Positions 1 through 13,466 of a DNA stretch of 64,000 nt are shown here, one piece after another. Origin of the DNA: Nephromyces sp. MM_2019 (Eukaryota > Apicomplexa > Aconoidasida > Nephromycida); assembly GCA_015657535.1 (NCBI GenBank), contig JADHZB010001616.1, forward strand, positions 184,869 through 248,868, written 5' to 3'. The first letter of the stretch is position 1. Each line of letters opens with the position of its first letter. The notes under the pieces are model-generated. The model had not been told where the DNA came from and made no database searches. It saw only the letters and a list, made by a program, of their open reading frames with translations. A program made the translations under genes and the position numbers.

Positions 1-2744
1 CTATAAAGTACCGAATTCCTCGAATTCATGACAGATATTATCATTGCCTGTATTCTGGCAGACTTGTTCCAATAGCCCCGAGGTACGCAAACCTAGTTAG
101 TACGTTACCTTCTTGGGAAAGGACTGTTGCACGGCATAGCCCTCGAAAGCTGGATAGCGTTGCTATGCACACGTAAAACCTAATGGGGTCGACGTTAAAG
201 CGCTGAATTTGGGCTCAGAAGTGGATTAAACAAAATGAATGGCTTATAGAGTGTCAAAAAGATTTAATAAACTGGATTGAAGCTCAGGAACTAGGCATCG
301 TTAAACGATTAAAATAGCGGCGTTTTTACATCTTGAATAACGGGCGTTAGCGTGGAGGGGAGCATGATTTCCAGCTACGAGCTTTAATAATGTGTGGGCT
401 TTAGACAGAGCATAGCAGGTGAATAGGGGTCCAAGGTAGTTTGCCCCATTCATTTACGTTTTAAATAATGAAAGCTTTTTACCAGTCCAAGGTATGACTG
501 CAAACAAAAGGTGAAATTTCGTAGGCTGCTCCCGTCGGGGAAGGATGCCCGTGATTTAACTACCACGAGAAGTTTCACCTTTCAGGCTTACTTTTACACA
601 TTCATGGCTTTTTTTTTTCTCAGAGATACTGGTATACTTACTGACTCCATAGGATATCTTCCAAAGATTTCGATAGCATGTTGCCACACACTGCATTGAA
701 AGATAGAATATCGCCTACTGAAAATGCACGCCCATAGAAATATTGTTCAACGCGCTAAAAAAAGTTTGTTCGCTCCATGCTCCATTAATTTCCTCAGTAA
801 GCCGGTGTTCTTTTCATTCTGCCAAACTGCGCTATACTCATTAAATACATCCAATTAAAAAGCGTGAAAGTTAACTAATCCCTTTTATTTGTCTACCAGC
901 AGTCTGCGCACTCCCTCAGTTGTCCGATCAATATCCGCGCGTACTGCCTATGAGCAGCGACTGCTATAATATCACTAAATTACTGCCACGTTAAGTTAAT
1001 GACAAATTTGTATAGCAAATAACGACCCCCATAAAACAAATGCAAAAGCGAATACCTGCGAGAATGAGTGCCAAAAATAAGGCAACAAATTTAAGACGCC
1101 CAGCTGCAAAGTCCATCTTTACTCAAATATTCCGTAAAATTAACCAATAATTAGCTTCTATACTACGAAATCCATAACAAAATCTCGACAAATCATTTAA
1201 AGAACTTCATAATACATAACATCATTCCTGTAGTTATGCACACGTATGAATAGCTACGCGAATCTCAGCAGTATATTGCTATTTTATGCAACGACTTAGA
1301 TTAAAACAATATTAACGTAATACAAATTCATTTACTGGGATTTTATCGAATTAAATGGTGAAAATAAAAATTGCAGTGCATGTACAATACAACGCCTAAA
1401 TTATGTACCACAAAGCATTTTGTAGAACTAGCATTCTATGCTACATCACAGAATTTACCCGGACGTGCATTCTACTTCCTCAGGGAAGTAAGCAGGGCAT
1501 GTGCCCTACACTGACCACTCAACTCTTGTATTTGAGATAACGAGAGTTTAATACCTCAGAAACAAATAGTAGCACTTCTAGAAAAGAGCAGCATATAGTG
1601 ATATAGTACCGGCATGAAACAGAGTACTACGTTAGCGCACCCTTTGAAGTTTTCGAAAGTATGGTTTTGCTATCCTTAACATCTTTTAGTTGGCATGTAT
1701 ACCTCAGAGTCCTGAAAAACTGCATTCAGATCAACTAAGATTATAAAGATATTTAATAACGGCCACAGTAGAAATTCGCTAAAAAAGAGTAACGCTCCTA
1801 TTCCAAACAAACCCGAGAATAATCCTTTATACGCAGGAGCATGGCGCGCAATCTAAACTGAAAAGCAAGGACTTCTTTATTTCTCTGCTTTGGACATTCC
1901 TCAAGAGAAAATTCTACAAACGATAGTATTTGTAGCGGAAGATTAACCCGTCTACTGTACAGTCAAGAAGAATCAACTGTGCAATTCCAAACAATATTTT
2001 TAAGCTGTTTACGCTTTACGGGGAGCATAGTTTAGTGCTTCAAGTATTGCAGTCTCATATTTAGAGTAGCAGCTTTTCTGCTTACATTATACGGACTTTT
2101 TAAGCTTCTTCATATATCATAGCGGGAGAAAAAAGCAAAGAGCTTAAGGTATTACTACCTAAATGGATTTTCTAGACTAAAAATTAAAATCTTAAGTTCT
2201 AGTTATTCTGTGCATTCGCATGTCAGTCCTAAGATGGGAAGAGTTCAATCGGTGACATAATCACAACGATTAACTGTGATAATCGAAACGAGGGATGTAG
2301 TTTTTCACACACTTTTCGCCGTAATGTGAATTATATGAACGGGACACCCAGCACAAAAACACTTGAACTTCAGAAAAAAAGCCTTCTATTACGCAGATAA
2401 AATTGACTGCTTTTCGTCCACAAATTAAATGGCATCATAAACTGGTGCTGCGTCAATTAAGTTGTTTTACATGACTAAAAAATATGAGAAAATAAAAGAC
2501 TTTAAGGGATTATACTGACCGCCCTTTTTGAAAGACATTGAAAGTCATAAATTTAAGAGATACAAAATGGGGTATACCAATTGCACAAAATATTGACATG
2601 AGTAGCTGAACATCGCTTAAATTAGTAGTTTTCATAATCACCAGATTTATTCCAATACTAAACTACATACCTAGTAAGAAATTGTGAATCTGTTTAAATT
2701 CTAAAACTATGCATCGAAAGAATAGTACAGTTGATTTTGCAGGC
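1..2744 (-). other. AT-rich region with unplaced exon-like segments
   Basis: No complete gene is recognised here. The plus strand is A-rich, which elsewhere in this window marks non-coding DNA of minus-strand genes. Two minus-strand pieces look like exons. One, at about 1900-1813, follows a pyrimidine-rich AG and ends at a GT, and reads as a basic 29-residue segment. The other, 2077-2009, reads 22 residues from an AG to a TAA stop and is rich in Tyr, Ala and Lys. A short start-codon-to-donor segment near 137-108 (minus) could be a first exon of a gene leaving the left edge. None of these could be joined in phase with each other. Confidence 0.25.
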
Positions 2745-2933
2745 CTAAAAGCAAGCTGCTCCGCGAAACTCGTCAAATAAAAGTAGTGTGGTAGCCGCTG
2801 TCACAAGTGGAGAAGACAACAAATAATTCGCTTTCGTAGCAAATAAAGAGAAACTTATGAGCAAAATTGTCAGCAAAAAAATCGGCTTTAAAGAAAAATT
2901 CCACAGCTCACACTTGTGACTAAAGTACTTCAA
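2745..2933 (-). CDS. Hydrophobic terminal exon, unidentified membrane protein (partial)
   Basis: This open minus-strand segment begins after a T-rich tract ending in AAG (near 2934) and stops at a TAG. It encodes about 61 residues: a short polar start with Lys, His, Cys and Trp, one clear membrane segment of about 20 residues rich in Ile, Leu and Phe, then a second weaker hydrophobic stretch and an acidic-Arg tail. There is no ATG at its start, so it would be a last exon. The partner exons were not found in the 0.8 kb before the helicase gene. I do not recognise a family, and it could be a chance reading of T-rich DNA. Confidence 0.25.
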   Translation of the reverse strand: MKYFSHKCELWNFSLKPIFLLTILLISFSLFATKANYLLSSPLVTAATTLLLFDEFRGAACF

Positions 2934-3758
2934 AAATGCAAGTATCTATGCAAAAGATACCATGGTGTACTTTATCAAGCAGCGCACAATTCAGTATGAT
3001 CTTATTTTTAATAGACAGCAACGTAACAATAGGCTTTCTTCATTTAACTAAATTTCTTCCCTGTATCAAGAAAACCTCAACATATTGAGGGCTTAATCAG
3101 GATGTGAGGAGTCCATAAAACCCCATATAAGCTCACAGCAAGCCTTTTTTTTCTGAAAATACGACTTAGCCAATAAAAACCCATATCTTTACATGGAATT
3201 TAGCGGATAAATAACCTTAACAAGCGCATAGACAGACTGAGCATCGAGGGACAAAGCATAGCCAAACACTGGAGCGCAATACCTACGTGAATCAATCCAT
3301 AAAATTCAATAACCTAGTAAATTACTGTTTTTGAATATCATTGTTCAAAGGTTGTTAAAATGGGATAAAAAAGCGCAAGATATATTAGGACATTGCGCAG
3401 ATCCTGCACACCCTGGTATGGATTGAGCAATACTTCTCAGTATAATAAAGCCAGGCATGCGAATAACGAACTGACAAGACGTTGTAAAGAGTAATTAACG
3501 TTTGCTCGCTACATACATGTATAATAATTTTTTGAGCCATAAGAGAAAATTCAGTATCAAACTCCTGCAGCGAAAAGACTTATTACAAAAAAAAAGCAAA
3601 GGAGGTTAACGCTGAAAAGAACACCTGCACAGTATACTATGGACTTGAACGAAACGTTAAGAAAGTCAAACAGATTAAAAAATGCTTACAAAGTATGCAT
3701 TGAACATTAATAAGCAATTGGGGCTCAACAGGGAGTATATTTCTTGGCCTTGAAAACC

Positions 3759-5492
3759 CTATTTGCACTTTTTTGTTTTCTTCTTGTTCTTATAACGTTC
3801 CTTCCTCTTCTCCTTAACTACAAAATCAAATCCAATCTCTGATAAGAACACAAAAGCTTTTTGAGTAGCAAGGCTAACCTGCATTAAGCTCTTTAACACC
3901 TCATCTTCATCAAGCCCCAATTCTACTAATTTTTCCCCCGTGTAATCCTCTACCTCTAGTACATGACGCACATCGTTCTCCTCTAGCAATGAAATTGCAA
4001 GCCCTCCTTTTCCAGCACGCGCGGTACGCCCAACACGATGAACATATACTGTAGGATCTCTAGGAAAATGATAACAAATGACAAAGGCTACTTTCGGAAG
4101 ATCTAGACCTCGACATGCTACATCAGTAGCGACTAGGATACGAACTTTTTGATTGCGAAACTTTAAAAGGCTAACATTTCTTCGCCTTTGATTCTGCATG
4201 GAATGGAGACAGGTAACATCTTCACCCATAATTTCTAGCATGGTGTTTACTAGTTGACATGCATAGCATGAGGCAGTGAAAATTATGCCTCTCTCAGTAG
4301 ACTTAAAATGGTACCTTAAAAGATAAAATAAGTAGCTATTATGAACTGCAGAAGGCTTAAAAATATAATATTGCGTTAATTTCTCTGGTAGAATATTAAC
4401 TTCTGACTCAGTGCCTATAGGCGGTATTCCAGCGACATAGCAAGAAGACGCACATATATCACTTCCAGATTTCCCACAAAGGCCAGAAGATTTCGAAGTT
4501 CTCAGATCAATCAAGTACATCTCATTAAGGCTTGATGACGAGGAAAGATTCTTTAAGCTGCTTCTGGACCTTTCTTCGAAAATTTTATCCTTGAAGCATA
4601 CATGCGATGAATTTTCTACTGTGATATCTTCTGCTCTGCTAGCGCTATGGCCATAACAGAGTTCAATAGTTTTGTTCCCTTTCTGAGTCGAAGAAGCCTT
4701 CCTATTAACAAATTCATCTTGCGCACCAGAAGATTCCTGAACAGGCGCATTACCTTCTTTCGCAGATTTGTTGAAGAAATCACGGACTTTCAATACTTCA
4801 TGGCTTAAAGTTGCACTGAAAAGAAGTGTCTGCCGCCTGTCTTTATAGGAGGGGGAGCAGCCACTCAGGCAACCCAATACTACACGAAGATCATCTTCAA
4901 AGGTCTTCTGTAAAAGTAAGTCTGCTTCGTCGAATATTAACATTTTCAAATTTTGCAACCTCTGGTGAAATAATTTGACACCTTGTAATGGCATTCCATT
5001 GCTTAGCAAGCGTGTGGATTCATCAAGCATTAATCCGATCTCCGCAGAATTTTCTAAACCTGATACCTCCTCCGCTTCATTTCGTAGTATACCGGCCAGC
5101 CTGCCTGGTGTGGCAACTATCACATGGGGGGATGCATCCAAGGCCAATGAAAGCTCAAGAAAATCCGTACCGCCTATGCATAGGCATAGCCGAAGACTTA
5201 TAATGTCTCCAAAGATTTGTAATTGATCCGCAACTTGACGAGCAATCTCCCTAGTGGGGACTAAAATTAAGGCGTAGGCACCGAAGGCGTCAAAGCTTAG
5301 CTTCTGGATTATGGGTAAAACATAGCAGAGCGTCTTTCCAGTGCCGGTGTTAGATACACCAACTAAACTCTTTCCATTCAGCACGATAGGTATAGCTTCC
5401 TCCTGAATAGGCGTAGGTTTGTTTATTTGCAGCTTAGATAAGATGCTGCATAGAGGCGAAATCACCCCTAGATCCTCAAATCTTTTGAGCAT
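3759..5492 (-). CDS. DBP8: DEAD-box ATP-dependent RNA helicase, Dbp8/DDX49 type
   Basis: A 577-residue single-exon gene for a nucleolar RNA helicase. The Dbp8/DDX49 family acts in 40S ribosomal subunit maturation. All helicase motifs are visible. The Q motif has F5 and Q30 of the PTPIQ stretch. Walker A is SNTGTGKT (47-54). Then come PTRE (79-82), GG (107-108), TPGR (128-131), DEAD (188-191) and SAT (226-228). The second RecA domain has RGLD (461-464) and HRVGRTAR (485-492). The N-terminus matches the family start closely, so the first ATG is accepted. The C-terminus ends in a Lys-rich tail, as in the family. A low-complexity Ser/Lys-rich insert of roughly 130 residues (about 240-367) separates the two RecA domains and is absent from yeast and human relatives. 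No intron is needed, unlike most neighbours. The family assignment rests on motif context and the tail, not on a search. Confidence 0.93.
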   Translation of the reverse strand: MLKRFEDLGVISPLCSILSKLQINKPTPIQEEAIPIVLNGKSLVGVSNTGTGKTLCYVLPIIQKLSFDAFGAYALILVPTREIARQVADQLQIFGDIISLRLCLCIGGTDFLELSLALDASPHVIVATPGRLAGILRNEAEEVSGLENSAEIGLMLDESTRLLSNGMPLQGVKLFHQRLQNLKMLIFDEADLLLQKTFEDDLRVVLGCLSGCSPSYKDRRQTLLFSATLSHEVLKVRDFFNKSAKEGNAPVQESSGAQDEFVNRKASSTQKGNKTIELCYGHSASRAEDITVENSSHVCFKDKIFEERSRSSLKNLSSSSSLNEMYLIDLRTSKSSGLCGKSGSDICASSCYVAGIPPIGTESEVNILPEKLTQYYIFKPSAVHNSYLFYLLRYHFKSTERGIIFTASCYACQLVNTMLEIMGEDVTCLHSMQNQRRRNVSLLKFRNQKVRILVATDVACRGLDLPKVAFVICYHFPRDPTVYVHRVGRTARAGKGGLAISLLEENDVRHVLEVEDYTGEKLVELGLDEDEVLKSLMQVSLATQKAFVFLSEIGFDFVVKEKRKERYKNKKKTKKCK

Positions 5493-8400
5493 GGTGCTTT
5501 ACAAGAGGGAAAATAAAGTGCTCAATTATGCGAGCGATACCTGCCAGACTCAATACAGCAAACAGCGCATTCAGATCAATACGCGAAGATGCAGACCAGA
5601 GAAACCTCCATACAGCCCATAGCATCAGGTAACATTATTGCGATGAGACATTGAAGGGTGAAGATTCACAACGCTCTCAGCGATATGTCGAGAAGATCGC
5701 GGTGCCTCAGCAAAATAAAGAGTAACTCTAAAATTATATTAAAGCTGATTTTCATCAAAAATGAAGCTTTGAAGAAGAGCAACTCTCGCTTGTAAGAATG
5801 ATATCTAATATCATATTTTTAAATGCATTTCAAAAGATAAGACACGCGTTTTGTGACCGTATTTCGAAGGACTAGCGGGATACGAAAAGCTTTTTCATAG
5901 CCACCGTCAAGCCACTAAGAAGTAATAGGAAATTTTATCGACTTGCATAGCTAAGCTGTCATGCGAAGAGTAATGGTGCCAATGCAAATTCGAGGAATCA
6001 TCGAATTGGCGTTTCCATCTTCATTCCATAGCATCATGAACACGTCCGCAGCTTCCAAATAATATAATCAAGACTCCATTTCAACGATCAGTATGCAGCT
6101 GCTTCTTCCATGCATCTTCCTTTATACTACTTCTTCCTACATTTCATTCCGCTGACAGGATGACTCCGAGTGAAACGGCAATGAATGATAACATCACTGG
6201 GTACGGTAGCGCCGGTTGAGAGAGCGTGTGAAGCGGCTGCGCGCATTCCAAAAGCTAACACGATATTAATTCATTAGGGTGGGCACGCAAAAAAGCATGG
6301 ATAGGAAATTTCTGTGATTAGCAACGCGGGGTAGTTTTTTTGTACTAGCATCATGCGCCCAACCTGCACTACCTATCGTTGTACAGAGGCAGATTGCTTT
6401 ATTTGAAGCAGGGGATTAAAGCGGCATATAGCATTTTATACTATCTTAGCGTCGGAGTAGCACGAGGGCTCCTATTATACTAGAGTCGGAGTAGCACGAG
6501 GACTCTGAGCGAAAGTACGATTCGTAATAGCTGCACCCCACTAGGATGATATTGTGTACTTATCAACCAATATGGTGCTTCGTTAGCCGCGCGTAGTTGC
6601 CATCGCTACGGTGACCACAAACTAAATATACAAGGCATAATTTTCAAGGTAGAGACAACAAGTTTATGCACTGGGATTCCCAAGGAAAAAGGAAGGAACG
6701 GATCATTGGAATTTCTTACTGGGTACTAGCCCTGATCATATGAATTGCTTCAATGGCTATTATATCACTTATTGGTAAATGACTTTGTTGCGTAGCTGTC
6801 GTATAGAATGTACCAAAGAATCAATATTTTCTGCCGGGGGAAGCTCTTTGCACTTTATTGACCAGAAACATCATCGTCATGCCACGGTTAAAGTTTCATG
6901 CATATTCTAGTAGCATCATCTATGTGTAGTAGCACTGCTGCTGACCCGTATGCATGGCAGCCAATGTCTTATTAAGTGCGCATTTCGAGAGCAAATGGAC
7001 GGCGCAATTCGGCCTAGTCCCTCGTTTCCGCTATCCTCGCTTTTTTCAATCTTGCCGTAGCGTTATCTTTAAGTTATATAGTTTTCCAGACAAGAGTCTG
7101 GATACGATACAGCCTATTTAACTACTACAGTTCATCAGATATATTAAAGTCATTCACCGCGTTGGCAGTTGCTCATCAGGTTGCTGCTCAATATAGACTC
7201 CTAATGAAGCTTCGAAACGGCATAGTAGCAGGAAGAGAGACGCTACGCTTGATTGAACTACCAAAAATTTTCAATGCATCGATATCCCTGTCTCATCGCC
7301 AATGTGTATGCCACCTTTAGTTGGGAGAGTTTCGCCTAGAAGATAGTGGACAATGATTCTCACATGACTTATGTTGTCAAACAACCCTCAATAAGAATCT
7401 ACTTTTGAGAGAATGAGAGCACAATTATATTTTCGTACCTGCCAAAAAAGAGGAACGCCACAAGAGTGTGTGCCTGTCAATTGCGTTGAAGCTTGAAGTT
7501 GATGGTTGCCCATAATTGAGTTCGATTAACATGAAGATGAGCCGTAAAACTAGCATAGAACAGATATTCAAACGATTGGAAACTATGGAAGAGTGGTGGC
7601 CATGCTTATACGGATTTAAAAAATTATCAACTTCAGTGAGGCATTTATGTAGCTAATACTTTAACCCCTTAATTCTACTACAGCACTTCTTACACGACAC
7701 AAAAAAGAAAACTGCAAAGCCATTAACCTACCCCCTTTTGTTGCTGTCTATATGTGAACCCATAGAGTCGGAAAAGTTCCTAAAATGATTCGGAGTTCTC
7801 AATTATGACTTACAGCTCGATATCACCCTAAAAAAGACTCAGCAACCAGGTGCCATAATCGACTCGATAGGGGAGCACGGAGATGATACCACATTAAGGA
7901 GATAAGCTTGATGAAGCTTTATAAATAAACATGTTGGAAAACCTATTCATGCCAGTTTCGCAGTATGAAACATCACGGAATTATCACAAGTTTCCGTTTT
8001 TTCAACACTCCTAAGCCTTTAGTAAGATTTTTTAAGAGTAGTTGGCTCATTCAGGCCCCATCATACTGGTGTTGCTTGTATCGTGGTGCTACACTCGGGC
8101 TCAAGAAGTAAATTATACGAACACGAAATAAACAAATTGCTACCAGCAGTGTGATAAAATTTCGAATTTTTGTTATTTGAAGAAGAGTACCAAAATTCCT
8201 ATCTTATCATAAGACTAACAGAAAGCGTCTAAATTCTATATTTAATTCTAAAAAATACTCAATGGGAAGTTACTTCCCTTAAGCTTCTCGATAAAGGGAA
8301 TACAACGTTGAGTTACAAACATTCAGAGGATATGCTCCAGTTATATAACTAACCAGATCATCTGGCCGCTCCTTTAATAACACAAGAGCTATTCCTTTAG

Positions 8401-9088
8401 ACAGAATGACACATCCTGCTTACGTTATCATAACCCTCTAAGATGTACATGACTCCGGATTTCATTCATCGCATAGTGTAGCAGACGAGGCAGTACACAA
8501 GTGAACAGCTTTAAAAGATCTCAGTGAGCCCGATCCAAGCGCTCAGTTATAATTTCCACGAAAAACAAAACACTAACAAAAGCCTCACGCTGCTGAATTA
8601 AACACCTGTAGTTACAAAAGAATCCAGCTAAAAACTGCCAAAATTATTCGTCTTAGAACTGAAGTTATCACGAACACAGTATACTTTAGAGTTTCTTTCC
8701 AGCTTCTCATATTTCGCGTGTATCTGGCCGACTTTAATAAAAAGCAGCAAGCACAGTACCAACGTAACTAACGTCCCACTAGCAATGTCAAATTTGAGCT
8801 ACCCCAAAAAAATTCTGAGAGAAAAAAAGATTTTCTTATGACAAGGAAAATTTATTGAGCAGCGTAATATATACTCTGGGGCATCTCGCCAAGAATATTC
8901 AAATTAAACTGTACCATATTCTGATTTCGCACACGTGCCTAAGCATTGTAGCATGCCTCCATATGCATCGCACGCCAAGCATTAAGTGCACAGGCTACGA
9001 TCATATGCGATCGACTTGGGTGAGCACTGAGAGCATTTTCTCATGATTTTGCGTTTTAAATGCCTTCTAACCATATAGAAAAAAAGAA
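5493..9088. other. Intergenic region between helicase and oxygenase genes
   Basis: It lies between the 5' end of the helicase and the 3' end of the oxygenase, both on the minus strand. It contains the helicase promoter and the oxygenase 3' flank. The first 2 kb is more GC-balanced than the A-rich introns to the right. I found no exon with matched splice borders and no RNA gene. The only structure noted is the 34-bp-period duplication at 6451-6505. Confidence 0.5.
6451..6505. repeat. Two-copy 34-bp tandem duplication
   Basis: A 21-base block beginning GTCGGAGTAGCACGAGG occurs at 6451 and again at 6485, with one mismatch (GGCTC versus GACTC). The second copy is flanked by GAGTC and GACTC, so it can fold as a short hairpin. 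Confidence 0.8.
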
Positions 9089-12000
9089 TCACATTCTGAG
9101 CATCTGCTGAAGTAGAGGGGATAGCTTGAAACACTTCCTAAAGAGTAGCATCGCTTCTTGGGTGTCTCCAGTCTCCGCAGTAAGCTGAGCTTTTTGCCAG
9201 AGATTAAAAGCCTCCTTATCAACAGGCGAAGTCAATATAGGGTCCTGGCAATATTTAACACATGACTTATCAAATTAACCAGGCCACATAAAAAGAAGTA
9301 ATGGTAAGGTTAGGTAGGCTAAAAAGAATGTTTGTAAAAATAAATGGGAAAATTGCAATGCATACGCATAAAACACAAGTGATAGATAAACAAGAGCACA
9401 ACATTGTTTGCAGAAAAAATCTGTAAGTTAATAGAGTAGTTTCAGACTATTGCTCCAGATTAGCGCATTTCTTTACTAAAGGTAAGTGTCATAAAGTTTA
9501 GTGCAGACTGTGAATGCAAACTCCATACTACGGTTCATCATATATATGCACTTAAATTCTCAAATAAACTTAGTTTCAGTGGTAACCTATATAGCACCTA
9601 ACCATAAAGCGCCTGGCCTATCTTAAAATACAAATCTCAAGTAAAAGACAGATCAAGCAAAATTTCATGATGATAGTCCAACAATAAACTAAACGTAGGA
9701 TATTTTGCTTCCAACATTAAGCATGCTACCAGCACAAAGAAAACTCACAATACCCCTTCTCAATTGAAATACCTTTCGACGATAGAGGAAATCACTTCGG
9801 ATAATATACTTTTTATTTCCTGAACCTACTGGACGGCCTTCATGCATCTTGAAACAAACAGGGTAAATAAAAGGTTCTATTATCATGAGAAGGCTCATTA
9901 TAACCAAGTAAAGCTGAATTAGGCGTATAACTAATTATATAGAACAAAACGATCTTTCCACTCACAGAAATCTCATAGGGAAAATGAATAAAGCCCTAAA
10001 GACGCTCTGACATTAATAGAAAAACAAAACATTTGCATGGAAACTGCTTTTCAACTAGTCCTCGTATCAAAGCACCAGTATGCACAGCTCTGCATGCGCT
10101 TTTTGTTTAACACATGACGTACGAAAAGGCTTGGTGACTACTAAGCGCTAAAATCATGGATTGAAGTCTGTAAGTGAACGTCTTTGCATTTCTGAGGGTA
10201 CATGCACCTTGAAAATGCTACGTTGGATCAAATTAACTCATCCCTCCCATTCCAGATAATATAGCACTACACCGTATTCAATATTTTGCCAACACGTAAA
10301 CGCTATAATAGTTGGAAGAATGGAACTAAAAAATATTGAAATACAGCACATTCGCAAGCAGCATCAAATTACGCCTAAATGCAGTCATCAATCACACATA
10401 TTTATTGTTTATTCGACACAAAGACATCATTTCAGATTCAAGTACATTCTCATATATTTCATGAATTACGACTACAGCTCACATGTACAGCAGAAACATT
10501 GATCAGGGAAGGAGAGCTGAATTGTTATGCGGCAATTTATAAACATGATATTTCGAGCAATATATATTTGACATTCGTCAAAATAAGCCCTGCATAATCA
10601 GGACTACACATATGGCAAAAGCACTGAGAAATACAATATAGAACCCTCATACAAAAAAACTGCTTATCGCACCTGAGACTGATAAAAGCATACCAAGCGG
10701 CCTACACAGGGTTTCACAGCTTCGCAAATGTAAGCAGAATCAGCCACATACCTGCATAAAATGAAAAATAAAAGATTAAGCTTGTATTGACAAAAAACAT
10801 ACTTATAAGCGGGGAGATAAAAAAATCAAGAGTGAGGTTCAAATTCCTTGGGGGTCTTGCTGAAATAAGTTTACGATGTTCCTAAAAAATTTCAAAGCGA
10901 ACCTTTAATAGAAACCCCTTAAATATAGCATATAAAAAATTGCAAATTCTAAAAATTAGATATAAAAAAGAAAGCAGCTCAAGGAATGCCTTGAACAAGA
11001 CAGAGTTTTCTGCTTGGGGGAAGATAAAATTAGAAAATATCTGATTACCTGCCATAATTATCTCTCGGTATTGAATTTTCGCTCTGCGTGTTCAAAATTA
11101 TGGCAGTTTCACCACCTTCTGCAGAGTATAACAACACGTGAGAATATAAAGGTAACTTTCTAGGTATATATCTAACAATGAAGTAAAATCTATGCAATCA
11201 TTGTAGAAATAAGGAAATTGACAAAATGAGTAGGATCTATGTAAACTATGGAAGCTATGAAAAAAAAAAACAGGATACCATCATAAAAAATCAAAGTACA
11301 AAAAAGTAGTAAAATAAGTGATAAAGGCGCCAAGCAGTACTAAATGCGTTTAAAAGCTTCAAGACAGCACAATAATTTACTTGCTGCCGCCTAAGCCTTG
11401 CTAGTCCATAATTAGGGACTTCAAAGGCGAGTTATACAGTACTGCTACAATACCTAGTAATGGTAAAGTTGTGCAAAGTCATTTAATTTTGATGGGGTTT
11501 CCACAGCACTCCACAAGACATAAGAAGGAAAAAATGCACATCTAAAGCAGCAATCAACGTTACGGAACAACAGAAGCCGGTAAATGCTATAGGCATCCAT
11601 AATCATGCTTGTTGATGCTCGCGTAACAAAAAAAGACAAAAAAGCATCATATTGCTTTCTACCACTAAAAACCGCATATTTCCATGAATAATGATGCTAA
11701 ACCATGAGCATCAAAACAAGTAGCAGGATACGCAAGAATATAACATCAACCAGTAGAAAAAACAGGGGGAACGGGAAAAAAAAAGCTATAATCCCACGAC
11801 TCACCTTCTAAATAGTTCAAGAAAATTGTGAAAGAAAAAAGGGTCCGATAATTGAAGTCTATCGCCACACTTCCATCAGAATGAGGACCAAAATGACCGC
11901 CATCCGTATACCTGCATTGTCCAAGTTTCTCAAGTATGGTAATTAGCCTAACGATTACACGCTAAACGTATTCTATATATAATCCAAGCTCGCACACACA

Positions 12001-13466
12001 TGAATATAAAATATGTTTCTACGTCATTCTTTAACTAACACGATGTTCCTTAACAGCCATAAAAACTCATAAGTGAAGAGAGATGAAGCAAACGCCACCC
12101 TTACCTTGCAAAAAGCAGCTTAGAGTAGACAGTATCAGCTACCCATACACCTTCTAGACCAGCTTCCCATTTTTCGTCATCTTCAGAAATTTCAATCTCC
12201 TGATCAACAGCGCCTTTCACGCGTCCCTGAGTAAGCATTACTTACGCATGAATTTGCAGACATTGAAAAACTACAAAAAAATATCATAATCGTGCTCATC
12301 CTTATGATAAAACTCATTTTTTTCAAAAAGCACAGCAGATCGCAGATTTGAGACAAAGTATATCTTCTACATATGAAAAAAAAACCGACTACATACAGGG
12401 CATTGTAATTTAAAACTATATAAGTGGTGGAGATGATTTTACGTGTTTCTATTGCATCTACTCGAGGTGGAATAATATTATGAGCACTTCATTTAGATGG
12501 TGTAAGTAGGAATTATAAGATGCCAAACAATTTACATGGCTTCAGAGCTGCTCTCGACTCCTTGCTTACCCAGATTATATCCGCCAGTTCTGGGTGTGTA
12601 ACTTCAATCGTATACGCAGAGCGGAACTCACGATTTGTCTCCTGCTCCTCATTCCAAAATGAGAAACCTAAACTTTCGGTGGCATCTATCAGAAAATTAC
12701 ATTCTTCTTCCCTCAACACGCCATCTAAACAGTATGCTGCTATAACCCCCTCGCCTTTAATATCCCTGCGGGATACTAAGCTATGCTCAGGCCTATCAGA
12801 CGAGTAGACTTCCCTTGAAAAAATCTTCTCCGGCAGAGGCATCTTCTCCCATCCTGCTACGCTTTCTTTGTCTATTACCTTTTCCCATTTCTTCTCCACT
12901 GCAGAAAAAGTGACATAAGAGTGCTTTGAAAACTAATCGAAATATTTAGAGTAAGAGAAACAGAAAACTAACGAAAAGCATTTACGGCAACATGTGAAAA
13001 AGAGGTTTTATCAGAAAGTGCAAATGTGCTCGCTTTTTGGGAACGCAATAGCCTTAAATGCGAACTTTCTGCATTTTTTAGAGCTTCAAAAGCAATTTAA
13101 GCTCGAGAAGAAGCTACTTCGGTGCTTTTTAAAGAAAGCAAAGCGAATTATGAACTATCCTACCAAGTACGGCAGCAGTAGCGTGAAATCAGGGAGACAG
13201 AGTGGCAACGGTTGATGCTTCCATATATTACGAAAATTAAGTATATTGCTCAAAAAACTTGGTAACTCCCAGCTTCAAGATCATAAAAGTAAGATGCACT
13301 GGGCGCGAATAAAACAGTAGTATCGCCTGATAAACCACGAATTGATGCACTGCTCAAAAGTGCTGTAGGCAAGCGAAAATAAATGGGTAATTCGTGGGAA
13401 AAAGGCCTACTCTTGGGGAATAAGAAAGTTACCTGGGGTGTTCGTAGATTCATCCATATTAAGCAT
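9089..13466 (-). CDS. Prolyl-4-hydroxylase-like 2OG-Fe(II) oxygenase (eight exons)
   Basis: Predicted 323-residue protein from exons 13466-13433, 12898-12570, 12226-12105, 11911-11805, 11118-11049, 10751-10673, 9847-9773 and 9244-9089. All borders are GT/AG and all phases agree (972 nt in total). The family hydroxylates protein side chains using 2-oxoglutarate, Fe(II) and O2. The jelly-roll core carries the metal triad H172, D174 (in HFGPHSDG) and H249 (in MHEGRP). K260, shortly after H249, is the expected 2OG-binding lysine. An EGGET strand and a KP-C-GRLV strand sit between them, as in P4Hs. No signal peptide is visible, so a cytosolic role (for example Skp1-type hydroxylation) is possible, but the substrate cannot be read. 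The C-terminal exon forms a TPR-like helical pair ending in a hydrophobic Leu/Met tail. The start at 13466 is favoured because its tiny exon supplies the phase-1 base needed by exon 2. Confidence 0.85.
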
